DNA of 58,325 nucleotides from Oscillospiraceae bacterium (GCA_031271865.1 JAISUW010000047.1:1-58325), one strand, 5' to 3'. Shown: positions 24,492 through 33,332, counted from the first letter of the stretch. Translations and numbers: made by a program. The notes: a model not told the origin generated them from the sequence alone.

Positions 24492-24520
24492 TTGACAATC
24501 CCGCGCCCTTGTGTTACAAT
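24492..24520 (+). promoter_or_regulatory. Sigma-A promoter for mutL-miaA-HlyD-yggS
   Basis: Consensus -35 TTGACA, 17-bp spacer, -10 TACAAT. The predicted start near 24527 lies downstream of an in-frame GTG at 24511, so that GTG cannot start mutL from this promoter. Confidence 0.85.
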
Positions 24521-24555
24521 ATTACATACAAAACTATACCAAGGGGGACTTTCAT

Positions 24556-26550
24556 ACGGCAAAAATTAATGTGCTCCCCAAGGCAGTAGCAGAGCTGATA
24601 GCCGCAGGAGAAGTCGTGGAACGCCCCGCCTCGGTTGTAAAAGAACTTGCGGAGAACTGCGCCGATGCGGGAGCGACCCGCGTTACGGTGGAAATTCAAT
24701 CCGGCGGGATACGTTATATCCGTCTCACGGACAACGGCTGCGGTATCCGCCGGGATGACATTCGGAACGCTTTCGTGCGCCATGCCACCAGCAAAGTGCG
24801 GGACGCAGCCGATCTGGACATGATTCTGACTTATGGTTTCCGAGGTGAGGCGCTCGCCAGTGTCGCCGCTGTCGCACAAGTGGAAGTGCTGACCCGCGCC
24901 GCTGAGGAAAACATTGGAACGGCTTATGTGATCAAGGGGGGAGAAGAGATTTCTCTCTCCGACGCGGGTTGCCCGCAGGGGACAACTATTATTGTGCGGA
25001 ATCTCTTCAGCCTTACGCCGGCTCGCCTCAAGTTTCTGAAGAAAGACAGCACAGAGGGTGCCGCCGTGGCACAGGTCTTGGAACGCGCCGCACTCGCTGC
25101 GCCCGGGATAGCTTTCACATTCATCCGGGACGGTAAAGAAATATTCCGCACGCCCGGTGACGGGAACCTGCAAAGCGTTATTCGTGCACTGTTTGATAAG
25201 GCATTCTGCCTCTCTCTCTATGCCGTCAGGGCGGACTGCGGCGGTGTGCATTGCGAGGGATTCGTCAGCTTGCCTGAAAACTGCTTTCCGCACCGCCGAC
25301 GGCAGTATTTCTTCCTCAATGGCAGACCCGTGAATCTGCCCGCCGCCTCTGCGGCACTGACAGAGGCTTTCAAGACACACATCCCGCACGGCAAGCACCC
25401 CGCTTGTTTCCTGAATATTACAGTCCCCCCCGATAAGGTGGATGTCAATGTGCATCCCGCCAAGACAGAAGTGCGCTTTGCGGATGAACGGCCGGTATTC
25501 CAAGCGGTATACCAAGCGGCTGCGCCCGGCAGGGGTTATTTGGCGGGGAATGTGTACAATCCCAACCCCTCCCCTGCCCCATTGGTAGAAGGCCGCGGCG
25601 CTTATGCTTTGCACACCCCGCCCCCCATTTGGCAGCCGCCCAATTTTGATGTGCCGCCGATGGCGCATGAGGATGCGCCTTTTCTGACAGCCGCACCGAT
25701 GGAAACACCGATGCTTCTGCGGTCGGCAGGTTATGTACCGCCGGATTCGCAATGGGAAGCAACTACCGATACTTATTCGGAGGAATCCTCCCGGCCTCTG
25801 CAGACAACGCAGCAGATTTTTCCGCCGGGTGGCACGCTGTCTGCATCCGTTTCCCCGCCCATGCAAAAGGTCATTCCGCCGCCGGCAGATGAGCAAGAAC
25901 TTATCCGGCGCTTAGAGGAAATCCCTGCCGATCCGAAAGACGAACCTGTCCCGGAGCAGACGAGCTTCTTACCCGAAAGCGCCAAACGCAAAGTCATCGG
26001 CGAACTCTTCGGTACATACATCCAAGTGGAGTTGGGTGATAAGCAAATCCTAATAGACAAACACGCTGCCCATGAGCGCATCATCTACAACAGACTGAAG
26101 AAGCAAACGGCGTACATTGACAGACAAATGCTCCTCCTGCCGCTCACTGTACAACTGCCGCCGGAGGAGTGCAATGTTCTCTTAGATAACAGCGAACTAT
26201 TAGAGAAAGCCGGTTATGACATCTCTGCTTTCGGCGAAAACACCGTCGCCCTTCGGGAAGTGCCTATGGTATTGGCAGGTGCTGACTTCGAGGGTATTCT
26301 GACGGAACTCGCCGGTGAACTTCTTGCGCATAAGGACCATGTGACTGCCCATGTGTTTGACTTATTGCTCTTCCGCACGGCTTGCCGCGCCGCCGTAAAG
26401 GCGAACGACTTTACGTCCGAATCGGAAATGGAAGCTTTTGCAGAATTGGTGCTCGGCAATCCGGAAGTGCAATCCTGCCCGCACGGGCGTCCGGTGACCA
26501 TAACAATGACAAAACAAGAATTGGAACGGAGGTTCCTGCGCCTTGGATAA
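24556..26550 (+). CDS. mutL: DNA mismatch repair protein MutL
   Basis: MutL couples MutS mismatch recognition to strand nicking. The GHKL ATPase has INVLPKAVAELIAAGEVVERPASVVKEL at the start, TDNGCGI, FVRHATSKV and YGFRGEALASV. The C-terminal endonuclease motif is present as DKHAAHER with the CPHGRP motif near the end, so this is a nicking MutL. The linker at about residues 335-460 is Pro-rich. The start is a problem: the family begins at AKINVLP, and AAGGGGG sits 8 nt before codon ACG (24556), but there is no ATG, GTG or TTG there. The only in-frame standard starts nearby are GTG 24511 (inside the promoter) and GTG 24571 (would cut the first strand). ACG initiation or a base change is likely. 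miaA overlaps by 8 bp. Confidence 0.93.
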   Translation, partial: TAKINVLPKAVAELIAAGEVVERPASVVKELAENCADAGATRVTVEIQSGGIRYIRLTDNGCGIRRDDIRNAFVRHATSKVRDAADLDMILTYGFRGEALASVAAVAQVEVLTRAAEENIGTAYVIKGGEEISLSDAGCPQGTTIIVRNLFSLTPARLKFLKKDSTEGAAVAQVLERAALAAPGIAFTFIRDGKEIFRTPGDGNLQSVIRALFDKAFCLSLYAVRADCGGVHCEGFVSLPENCFPHRRRQYFFLNGRPVNLPAASAALTEAFKTHIPHGKHPACFLNITVPPDKVDVNVHPAKTEVRFADERPVFQAVYQAAAPGRGYLAGNVYNPNPSPAPLVEGRGAYALHTPPPIWQPPNFDVPPMAHEDAPFLTAAPMETPMLLRSAGYVPPDSQWEATTDTYSEESSRPLQTTQQIFPPGGTLSASVSPPMQKVIPPPADEQELIRRLEEIPADPKDEPVPEQTSFLPESAKRKVIGELFGTYIQVELGDKQILIDKHAAHERIIYNRLKKQTAYIDRQMLLLPLTVQLPPEECNVLLDNSELLEKAGYDISAFGENTVALREVPMVLAGADFEGILTELAGELLAHKDHVTAHVFDLLLFRTACRAAVKANDFTSESEMEAFAELVLGNPEVQSCPHGRPVTITMTKQELERRFLRLG

Positions 26551-27505
26551 AATACCGCTTCTTTGCATTACCGGTCCGACGGCTTCCGGCAAGACATCCC
26601 TTGCCGTTGAAGTTGCCCGCCTTTTGGACGGCGAGGTGGTGTCCTGCGACTCCATGCAAGTCTATGAAGGTATGCCCATTGCCACCGCCCAGCCTACCGA
26701 AGAGGAAAAATGCGGCATTCCCCACCACCTTATCGGATGTGTCAGCCCGACAATACCCATGTCCGCCATGCGGTACGCCGGTATGGCTCGTGTGGCAATT
26801 GCCGATATTGCCGGACGAGGGAAACTGCCCATCCTCTGCGGCGGCACCGGCTTATACATAAATGCAGTCGTTGACGGTCTGACCTATGCGCCTGCCCCGC
26901 CGAATCCCGCTCTGCGAGATAACCTCGCGCAGCGGTTAGAAAACGGTGAGGCAAACGCCTTGATAGAAGAAATCCGTGCAACGGATTCCCAAACGGCCGA
27001 TAGGCTCTCTGCGAATGACCACAAACGCATCATCCGTGCCTTAGAACTGATTAGTATGGGCACGACCGTCTCTGCCCAGAACGCCGCCTCTCAACCCAAA
27101 GAAAAGCCTTACCGCACTTTGTTCTGCTATCTCTTTCCGCAGCGGCGCGATACATTATACCGCAACATCAACGCCCGCGTCGGACATATGCTCGCCAATG
27201 GTCTCATTGAAGAAGCGACCAGAACGGCAGAAATCTCCGCAATTGCTCCCACAGCCGCACAAGCTATCGGACACAAAGAACTGATTCCGTGGCTTCATGG
27301 CAAAGAGAGCTTGGAGACTTGCTTGGAAAAGTTGAAACAAGCCACCCGTAATTACGCCAAACGGCAGTTGAGCTGGCTGCGGTCGGATTTGCGGCGCAGG
27401 GAAGAAGAGAATAACCCGCTGGTGAAACCATTTGTATTATATATGGAGGATGAAGGCAATGCGCAAAGGACCGCCCGTCAAGCTGACGCTCAAGGTCTTA
27501 TTTGA
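26543..27505 (+). CDS. miaA: tRNA dimethylallyltransferase (MiaA)
   Basis: MiaA adds a dimethylallyl group to A37 of tRNAs that read UNN codons. The 320-residue protein has the P-loop GPTASGKTSLA near residue 11, the substrate motif DSMQVYEGM, the GIPHHLI block, GGTGLYINAVVDGL, and RNYAKRQLSWLRSD near the end. The start is TTG at 26543 inside the mutL stop region (TTGGATAA); GGAGG is 10 nt upstream. The C-terminus overlaps the next gene by 47 bp. mutL-miaA is a common bacterial pair. The DMAPP it uses comes from the MEP pathway, to which ispE at 3.5 kb belongs. Confidence 0.95.
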   Translation: MDKIPLLCITGPTASGKTSLAVEVARLLDGEVVSCDSMQVYEGMPIATAQPTEEEKCGIPHHLIGCVSPTIPMSAMRYAGMARVAIADIAGRGKLPILCGGTGLYINAVVDGLTYAPAPPNPALRDNLAQRLENGEANALIEEIRATDSQTADRLSANDHKRIIRALELISMGTTVSAQNAASQPKEKPYRTLFCYLFPQRRDTLYRNINARVGHMLANGLIEEATRTAEISAIAPTAAQAIGHKELIPWLHGKESLETCLEKLKQATRNYAKRQLSWLRSDLRRREEENNPLVKPFVLYMEDEGNAQRTARQADAQGLI

Positions 27506-29216
27506 ACCGCTCCGAAAGCAAACGCAAGAATCCGCGAAGCGCGTTGCAGCTCTTCTCACGGATGAGGATAGTGACAATCCCTTTCAGAGTCTGTGGGAAC
27601 GCTTCGGGAAGCAGATTTTGGCGGCAGGCGCCGCCTGCATCGTATTGCTTGTGACTGTATTGGGCATCGGTTCGTATGTAGACCGCAATGTGGTCAAAGC
27701 CACCGCTTTTGCAGAAGAAGCAAGCGTTTATGTCGGTGTGGATTGCACCATAACTATCATTCGCGATGAAACCGCTCTGGAAGAGAATACCGGCGGCTAC
27801 TTGGCTCCCCTCGTTGCCGACGGCTCTCGCGTCTCCGCCGGCGAGATCCTCAAGGTCAGTTGCGCAGATGAAACAGACGCTTCCCGCTTGCGGGAGATTC
27901 AATCCCTAAAAGAGCGCATCGCTCAACTGGAAGCCTTGGCCGGCGAAGCACCGGCCACGTTAATAAGTGCGGCGTCATTGCGCCGTTCAGCGGGCAGCGA
28001 TTGGGCAGCGATTCTCGATTCTGTCTCTGCGGGCGAACTGAGCGCAGTTTCCGCCAACCAAAGTGCTTTCATGGAGCACTCCGCCGCCTTGGAGAGCGTA
28101 AGAGACGGCAAAGAACCGGACTATTCCGCCGACATCGCAGAAGCAAAAACAAAACTCACTGAACTCAACGCCCTCACAGCCACGGAAAGCCGTCTGACCG
28201 TCACGGCACCGATAGCCGGTTATTATTCCGACAGCTCGGACGGTTTGGAGAGCCATCTAAACCTCAGCTCCATTACCCGCACAGTGCCGGGCAAGACCGA
28301 CGGCAGCCGGGAGTTTTTTGTAGACCCCAACAAGTGGCTGCAAACCGTAGAAAAAGCCAAAGCCTCCGCCAAACCGGCAGCCAGCGGCAAACTCGTAGAC
28401 GGCTTCCATTGGTATGCCGTCGCCGTCACAGACAGTACGCAAGCGAAAACGCTCTCCGCCGGCACGTCAAAGAAAGTGCGCTTCCCGCTGGGGGAGGCAC
28501 AAGATGTCACAATGAAGATAGAGGGCATCTATGACGGCGGCAAGGGCAAAGCGGCTGTTGTGCTTTCCTGCACGGCAATGGAAGGTTTCCTCACCTTGCG
28601 AGAAGCACAAGCCCAAATCGTCACTGATACAGTGCGGGGCTTGCGCATTCCGACCAAAGCGCTCCGCACCAAAACAGTTGCTGTGCCCGGCGAAAACGAT
28701 AAGGACGGAAACCCAACCATCGCAGGTTACCGTACCGCCATCGGTGTGCATATTTTCAACAGCGACTATGTCAACTTCCGCGAAGTCGATATCAAATATA
28801 TCAGCAGTACCGATACCATCGTGCGCTGGAATGAACCTTACGAAGCGCAGGAAGTACAAGGGGACATCATCACAGTTGAAGGCAGCGGAATTACCGTTTC
28901 CTACCCGAACAAAAAAGGCAAACCAAACCTTTTGAAATTTATTGGGACAAATATGTTCCTCACCGTGCAAAACACCCACTATCTCTCCGCTGTCACAGGG
29001 GAGGAAACGACCGTCACTACATTCTCCGGCTCCATGACCGATGAGTTTAATCTGGAGGGGGATACTATCGCATTTTCGCAAAACGGCAATACCGTAACAA
29101 TCACAGGCTCCGGCTTTGTATATAAAAAAGTCGGGCACTCGCAGTTGAAAATATACGACCGTGTCGTCACGGAAGGAAGGATTACGGATGGAAGTTCGGA
29201 ATACACCGCCGCTTGA
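27459..29216 (+). CDS. HlyD-like membrane-fusion/adaptor protein
   Basis: The 585-residue protein has a cytosolic N-terminus of about 60 residues, one membrane segment near residues 55-75, then a long extracytoplasmic part. After the helix come a lipoyl-like beta region (TGGYLAPLVADGSRVSAGEILKVS), a coiled-coil segment (SLKERIAQLEAL), a second lipoyl half (ESRLTVTAPIAGYYSDSSDG) and a barrel region. That order is the HlyD/adaptor layout, and such proteins are often found before yggS and cell-division genes in Clostridia. The last 110 residues are beta-rich and not recognised. No transporter partner is nearby. It starts inside the miaA 3' end and overlaps yggS by 29 bp. Confidence 0.75.
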   Translation: MRKGPPVKLTLKVLFEPLRKQTQESAKRVAALLTDEDSDNPFQSLWERFGKQILAAGAACIVLLVTVLGIGSYVDRNVVKATAFAEEASVYVGVDCTITIIRDETALEENTGGYLAPLVADGSRVSAGEILKVSCADETDASRLREIQSLKERIAQLEALAGEAPATLISAASLRRSAGSDWAAILDSVSAGELSAVSANQSAFMEHSAALESVRDGKEPDYSADIAEAKTKLTELNALTATESRLTVTAPIAGYYSDSSDGLESHLNLSSITRTVPGKTDGSREFFVDPNKWLQTVEKAKASAKPAASGKLVDGFHWYAVAVTDSTQAKTLSAGTSKKVRFPLGEAQDVTMKIEGIYDGGKGKAAVVLSCTAMEGFLTLREAQAQIVTDTVRGLRIPTKALRTKTVAVPGENDKDGNPTIAGYRTAIGVHIFNSDYVNFREVDIKYISSTDTIVRWNEPYEAQEVQGDIITVEGSGITVSYPNKKGKPNLLKFIGTNMFLTVQNTHYLSAVTGEETTVTTFSGSMTDEFNLEGDTIAFSQNGNTVTITGSGFVYKKVGHSQLKIYDRVVTEGRITDGSSEYTAA

Positions 29217-29961
29217 TACCGCTCGAGCTGAAGGAATCCGCTGCAACTACCTGCACGTTCTGGATTCTGTGCGAGAATGTGCTGTCAAATACGGCAGAAA
29301 ACCCGATGAAGTGCGCCTTATGGCGGTCAGTAAGACCGTTCCCGCAGCGGAGGCGGCAGCATTGCTGCCAATAGGGAGCAATGCTCCATATATGGAGCAT
29401 TGCTCCGTATTGCCCCCCCCGCTTCTCCTCGGCGAAAACAAGGTCCAAGAGCTATGCCAAAAGGCGGACCATTTCCGCTCCATCGGCGCAGAGGCAGAGA
29501 TACACCTCATCGGTCACTTGCAATCGAACAAAGCTGCGATAGCCGCCAAATCTGCCTCCATGATTCAGAGCGTAGACAGTCAAAGAATAGCTTCGCTTCT
29601 GTCCGCCCGGGCAAGCCAATATGACCGGGAATTGCCAATACTACTAGAAGTCAACATCGGCCGCGACCCTGCACATTTTGGCTTTCTGCCGGAAGAAACC
29701 GAATCTGCCTGTGCTGCTATAGCGGCATTGCCGCATCTGAAGTTGCGCGGACTGATGGCAGTTCCGCCGTTTACAGAGGATACGGTCGTCACCGAGCGAT
29801 GCTTTGCCGATTTGCGGGAATTGTATGAAGAACTCGGTTCCACCTACCGCTTTGATACGCTGTCCATGGGCATGAGCGGCGACTATCCGTTGGCCATCAA
29901 GCACGGTTCCACACTTGTACGGGTCGGGACGGCCATATTCGGCAGCCGGAATGTACGGTAA
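29188..29961 (+). CDS. yggS: PLP homeostasis protein YggS (PLPBP family)
   Basis: The 257-residue protein is a YggS-type PLP-binding barrel that keeps free pyridoxal phosphate in balance. The PLP lysine is in LMAVSKTVPAAEA. Other motifs are LGENKVQELCQK, IHLIGHLQSNKA, VDSQRIA, LLEVNIGRD, LRGLMAVPPF and LSMGMSGDYPLAIKHGSTLVRVGTAIFG. A stretch of about 15 residues between the lysine segment and the GENKVQ motif is extra compared with the family. It is encoded by a 44-bp near-perfect palindrome (29369-29412). AAGGA precedes the ATG at 29188. It is the last gene of the mutL operon and converges on the next gene with 14 bp between stops. Confidence 0.92.
   Translation: MEVRNTPPLDTARAEGIRCNYLHVLDSVRECAVKYGRKPDEVRLMAVSKTVPAAEAAALLPIGSNAPYMEHCSVLPPPLLLGENKVQELCQKADHFRSIGAEAEIHLIGHLQSNKAAIAAKSASMIQSVDSQRIASLLSARASQYDRELPILLEVNIGRDPAHFGFLPEETESACAAIAALPHLKLRGLMAVPPFTEDTVVTERCFADLRELYEELGSTYRFDTLSMGMSGDYPLAIKHGSTLVRVGTAIFGSRNVR
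29369..29412. repeat. 44-bp near-perfect palindrome inside yggS
   Basis: The central 32 bp (29375-29406) are a perfect palindrome made of two GGAGC-AAT-GCTCC-type hairpins in mirror order. CAATA and TATTG extend the arms outside a single mismatch. It is read in frame as part of YggS. Confidence 0.9.
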
Positions 29962-29975
29962 AACTGCTGTAACAC

Positions 29976-30989
29976 TCAGCTATATGCCCGCGCTGTTTCA
30001 ATGAGTGCAACAAGGTTTTCATACGGCACATCGGTCTGGATTTCCTGCGATGGGGAAGTAATATACCCGCCACGTTTGGCGAGAATGCCGATAACAGACT
30101 CCGTTTCTTTGCGGACTTCTGCGGGCGTACCGTAAGGGAGGGTTCGTTGCGTAGAGACCCCGCCCCAAAATGTGAGCTTTTCGCCCCACTTCGTTTTCAG
30201 CATATCCAAATCCATGCATTCCGGCTGGACGGGGTTGAGGATTTGCACCCCCAAATCACATACCCCATCCAAGATGCGCGAAATCTGCCCGCAGGAGTGG
30301 AGCAGCCGCACTTTGCCCTGCGCTTTCAGAAAATCAAACTGCCGCTTCTGTCCCGGATAAATCATCTCTTTCCACATGGTCGGAGAGAACAGCAAATCCA
30401 ACTGCGTCCCCCAATCACTGCCTAACAAGATGCCGTCAATGTATGGGTTTATCAGCTTGGGTATGATTTCCATATTGCGCTCTACAATAAAATCGAGGAG
30501 TTCCTGCGCATATTCCGGTTCTGCCGCCATATCCGCCAAGAAGTTCTCAATGCCGCGCAAGCCGTTGGCTTTTTCGAAGTGATTGGCATAGATAAGATCC
30601 ATAGTAAACACGCCGTACTTCTCTCGGACAAACTTGCAGTGCGCTTCGTAGGCCGCCAAATGCTCCGGGGTATCACTCCGCCCAATCGGACACATTTTTG
30701 CCGGGGCATTCTCCGAGTCTTGCCAAACAGACGGATTCGGTCCCATATCAAACCACCAAAACGGAAAGGGCATCTGAATCATATGGTTCCCAATGGCAAG
30801 GCAAACCGCTTCACGGAAGTCAATCGTTCCTTCTTTCAAATCATCCTTAATGTCTGCCCCGGCAAAGGCATCCAAAAGCCTCTGACCGTAAGCATTGTAT
30901 CCCTCCCCCGTCAGCATGACGGTATACGGAATATGGGCGGATTCTTCATGCGCTGCAGCGGAATACACCAAATCGCGTTTGTTCATCAT
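29976..30989 (-). CDS. Uroporphyrinogen decarboxylase-family protein (methyltransferase-like)
   Basis: The 337-residue protein belongs to the UroD/MtaA-like family: a TIM barrel used either for heme synthesis or for corrinoid methyl transfer. It has the pattern DWGTQLDLLFSPTMWKEMIYPGQKRQFDFLKAQGK, LLHSCGQISRILD with a metal-type His and Cys, NPVQPECMDLDMLK and FWGGVSTQRTLPYGTP. This HSCG motif and the GGVSTQ block are typical of the methyltransferase-like branch rather than HemE. No corrinoid protein is nearby, so the substrate is unknown. It has its own sigma-A promoter. Two adjacent ATGs are possible (30989 and 30986). Confidence 0.85.
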   Translation of the reverse strand: MMNKRDLVYSAAAHEESAHIPYTVMLTGEGYNAYGQRLLDAFAGADIKDDLKEGTIDFREAVCLAIGNHMIQMPFPFWWFDMGPNPSVWQDSENAPAKMCPIGRSDTPEHLAAYEAHCKFVREKYGVFTMDLIYANHFEKANGLRGIENFLADMAAEPEYAQELLDFIVERNMEIIPKLINPYIDGILLGSDWGTQLDLLFSPTMWKEMIYPGQKRQFDFLKAQGKVRLLHSCGQISRILDGVCDLGVQILNPVQPECMDLDMLKTKWGEKLTFWGGVSTQRTLPYGTPAEVRKETESVIGILAKRGGYITSPSQEIQTDVPYENLVALIETARAYS

Positions 30990-31034
30990 TTCAACCTACC
31001 GTTTTTCGGATTGCAGATTTATTCTGCGCTTGGA

Positions 31035-31063
31035 ATTATACCATATTCACATGCTTTATGCAA
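31035..31063 (-). promoter_or_regulatory. Sigma-A promoter for the UroD-family gene
   Basis: Minus strand -35 TTGCAT, 17-bp spacer, -10 TATAAT, about 45 bp upstream of the start codon. Confidence 0.75.
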
Positions 31064-31097
31064 GTGCTTTAAATGCAAAACACCGCACCGCTTTGGC

Positions 31098-31126
31098 TTG
31101 ACAAATCCGCTGAACTGCGCTATAAT
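31098..31126 (+). promoter_or_regulatory. Sigma-A promoter for the phosphoribosyltransferase gene
   Basis: Consensus -35 TTGACA, 17-bp spacer, consensus -10 TATAAT. The start codon is about 35 bp beyond the predicted start site. Confidence 0.9.
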
Positions 31127-31169
31127 AGTCGCGTGATTTCACACACGATTGATTTGGGAGGAAAAGAAT

Positions 31170-31754
31170 ATGGCAGAAAAAGAATGGCCGCTCATTTGGC
31201 CGATCACTGTAGACGGTACGCATATTGAACTACCCCTCGTGCGCAATGCGGAGGGCTTTCAAATCTACGCATTCGATTCGATGGGGCGCACGGACTGGAA
31301 CAAGGCCTGCGCCAAAGCACTCGCCGCGGCGCTGAGAAGTTATGATTTCGACATCCTCCTGACTGCGGAATCCAAAGCCATTGGTTTGGCGGAAGAACTC
31401 TCGTCTGCGCTCGGCTTAGACAAGTATGTGGTGCTGCGCAAGTCCCTCAAGCTCTACATGATAGACCCGGTGGTCATTGATGTCAAGTCCGTCACAACCG
31501 CCAACCCCCAAAAGTTCTATCTCGGCAAAGAGCAGCAGGATCTATTGCGCGGCAAGCGTGTCTGCGTATTGGATGATGTCATTTCTACAGGCGGCACACT
31601 CTCTGCCATTTTCGAGATGGGCAAAATGATAGGATTCACGCCGACCGTCTACGCCTGCGTCCTAACGGAAGAGATTCAGCGCAGTTCTTACGAAAACATT
31701 CCCGTCCTATCGCTGGCGCACATCCCGCTCCCGGGTATGTCCCCGACCATGTGA
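31170..31754 (+). CDS. Phosphoribosyltransferase (adenine phosphoribosyltransferase-like)
   Basis: The 194-residue protein is a type I PRTase. The PRPP-binding motif VCVLDDVISTGGTL lies near residue 131. An upstream hood region with LLTAESKAIGLAEELSSAL resembles adenine/xanthine PRTases. It salvages a purine base with PRPP, most likely adenine, but this cannot be proved from the motif. The ATG at 31170 follows GGGAGG. It is monocistronic, with a strong promoter upstream and an intrinsic terminator at 31777-31806. Confidence 0.82.
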   Translation: MAEKEWPLIWPITVDGTHIELPLVRNAEGFQIYAFDSMGRTDWNKACAKALAAALRSYDFDILLTAESKAIGLAEELSSALGLDKYVVLRKSLKLYMIDPVVIDVKSVTTANPQKFYLGKEQQDLLRGKRVCVLDDVISTGGTLSAIFEMGKMIGFTPTVYACVLTEEIQRSSYENIPVLSLAHIPLPGMSPTM

Positions 31755-31776
31755 GGAATATTTAAACCCACATATT

Positions 31777-31806
31777 AAAGATGTAACCTTTGAGTTACAT
31801 CTTTTT
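31777..31806 (+). terminator. Intrinsic terminator of the phosphoribosyltransferase gene
   Basis: Perfect 11-bp stem AAAGATGTAAC / GTTACATCTTT with a 6-nt loop and a run of five T that extends from the right arm. Confidence 0.9.
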
Positions 31807-31825
31807 GCTATATAAAATATGCAAG

Positions 31826-31963
31826 TAAGATAGACGGCGCAAAGCGTCTTTCACCCTTTTTTATAAAGTGAGGAAAAGCCCGCACCGATTCGACATTCTT
31901 TCGATGGTTTCTGCGGGGCGATCTGCAAACCGCCGGTGGGAAAAGCGGTGCATTTTTTTGTTA
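31826..31963 (+). other. Intergenic stretch with several hairpins, possible small RNA
   Basis: Hairpins: AGACG-8-CGTCT at about 31830-31847, CCCGCA...TGCGGG at about 31877-31916, and ACCGC...GCGGT followed by TTTTTTT near 31926-31961. The last looks like a weak terminator. No protein frame is seen. No known riboswitch could be fitted. The 404-bp gap 31755-32157 otherwise holds the terminator before this and the promoter after it. Confidence 0.35.
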
Positions 31964-32067
31964 CCATTTGTTACCATCATAAAAACCAATTCGTTACAGA
32001 TGCAGTTATATCAGCGATTCTGAAAAAGCTACAGCCCATCAGCCGGGAAAAGCCGGAAATCCCCGCC

Positions 32068-32096
32068 TTGACTTTCGCATACTGATGTGCTATAAT
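32068..32096 (+). promoter_or_regulatory. Sigma-A promoter for the secreted-protein cluster
   Basis: -35 TTGACT, 17-bp spacer, consensus -10 TATAAT, about 60 bp upstream of the DUF4474-like gene. Confidence 0.85.
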
Positions 32097-32157
32097 TTCT
32101 AAGGTATCGGCTCCAAAAAACTGCGCACCATTATTGTGAAAGAAAGCGGTGTATCGG

Positions 32158-33312
32158 ATGAAAATCAAACGCGCATTTCTCATTCTCTTGGCACTTCTCC
32201 TCCTGCTGACGGCAGGAACTGTTCCGGTTTCTGCCAAGACGGCTGCCGAAGTCAACAACTGGGCGGCATTCTGGGACATCTTCAATCCGGATGTGGACTT
32301 AGAGCCTCTCAAAAGCAACTACCGCAGCTTGAAGAACCCCCGAGGCACTTTCTCACTCCCGGAACCCAACGCGACTTGGGAGACCATGAATCCCGCAACA
32401 GCTTGGGCGGCGGCGCAGCTGATTTCCCAGTTTGTCGCGCGGATTGCTACAAACGAAGGCAGCGGACAGCTCAACCGCGAAATCATGTCCTACTGCCCCA
32501 TCGCCACGCCGGCAGAGCTGGCAAAACTGCCTGTGTCCAAGTACAACTCCGAAGAAGTCATCTGGGCTATGCTCACCGGCGGACACAACGGATTTATGTT
32601 CTTCTCCGCCAAGCCCGGTGAAAAAGATGTGTATCTGATTTATCTCGCCATGACGGACTTGTTCGGCAAGCAGACCGTCACGCCGATGAACCTCCAGTAC
32701 TCCGTCAAGACCGGTTTCTTGGAAGGCTCCCGCGGAACAGGCGTCATCTATAACACCCACGACCTTGACCTCGATGATTTCGGTTGGATTAACCCGAATG
32801 ACACGCCCTTGGTACTGGATGCCGGCTACAGTTGGCTCTATGACTTCGGATCCGGGCTGATTTCCAACATCGATGAGATTCTCTTCCCGTTCGAATATAA
32901 CGGCACGGAGTACCTCATTGAGATGTGGAAAGGCGAGTACATTGAGATTATCCACGGCTCCGAGATTGCCATTTACACCAAATCCAAAGATCCGCTCCTC
33001 GCCGCTTTCGGGCAGTATGACTGCGGGGTGAATAACCGTCTGATGATGTCCTCAACCACTTATATAGACGGCAAAGTCTGGTACAAAACCGACCCTGTCC
33101 GCAAATGGTGGCTGGGCCGCGGCCGTCTGCACGACCTCTCCAAGAACTGGGAGCCGGAAGAAATGCGCTTAGACGGCACTATCCTCTTTGAGGAAAAAGG
33201 GATGCTGGATGCGTTCGTCGCCTCCGTCAAGGAAAATGCCCCGGACAAGTCCATCTTCACTTGGAGCGTCAAAGGTCTGCTGTTCTCCTTTAAGTGGCTC
33301 AACACGAAATGA
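32158..33312 (+). CDS. Secreted DUF4474-like protein
   Basis: The 384-residue protein starts with a clear signal peptide (KIKR, then a run of Leu/Ala, cleavage near SAKTAA at about residue 26). The second half contains LFPFEYNGTEYLIEMWKGEYIEI and GSEIAIYTKS. That pattern I assign to DUF4474, a domain of unknown function in Firmicutes. No catalytic motif is recognised. It is the first gene of a three-gene cluster of exported proteins; the next start lies 20 bp after its stop. The ribosome site before ATG 32158 is weak. Confidence 0.75.
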   Translation: MKIKRAFLILLALLLLLTAGTVPVSAKTAAEVNNWAAFWDIFNPDVDLEPLKSNYRSLKNPRGTFSLPEPNATWETMNPATAWAAAQLISQFVARIATNEGSGQLNREIMSYCPIATPAELAKLPVSKYNSEEVIWAMLTGGHNGFMFFSAKPGEKDVYLIYLAMTDLFGKQTVTPMNLQYSVKTGFLEGSRGTGVIYNTHDLDLDDFGWINPNDTPLVLDAGYSWLYDFGSGLISNIDEILFPFEYNGTEYLIEMWKGEYIEIIHGSEIAIYTKSKDPLLAAFGQYDCGVNNRLMMSSTTYIDGKVWYKTDPVRKWWLGRGRLHDLSKNWEPEEMRLDGTILFEEKGMLDAFVASVKENAPDKSIFTWSVKGLLFSFKWLNTK

Positions 33313-33332
33313 GCAGAAGCGTGAGGTGCTTT

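Noticed and set aside
24511-24513. GTG as start codon of mutL
   Set aside because: It lies just before and beside the -10 box of a consensus promoter, so it would not be in the transcript; it has no ribosome site.
31860-31890. Start of an RNase P RNA (GAGGAAAAGCCC)
   Set aside because: Only a loose match to the conserved start; the stretch is far too short and lacks the other conserved regions.
31830-31935. Cyclic-di-GMP-I riboswitch (GCGCAAAGC and GCAAACC motifs)
   Set aside because: The two motifs are in the wrong order and too far apart, and a separate promoter lies downstream of them.
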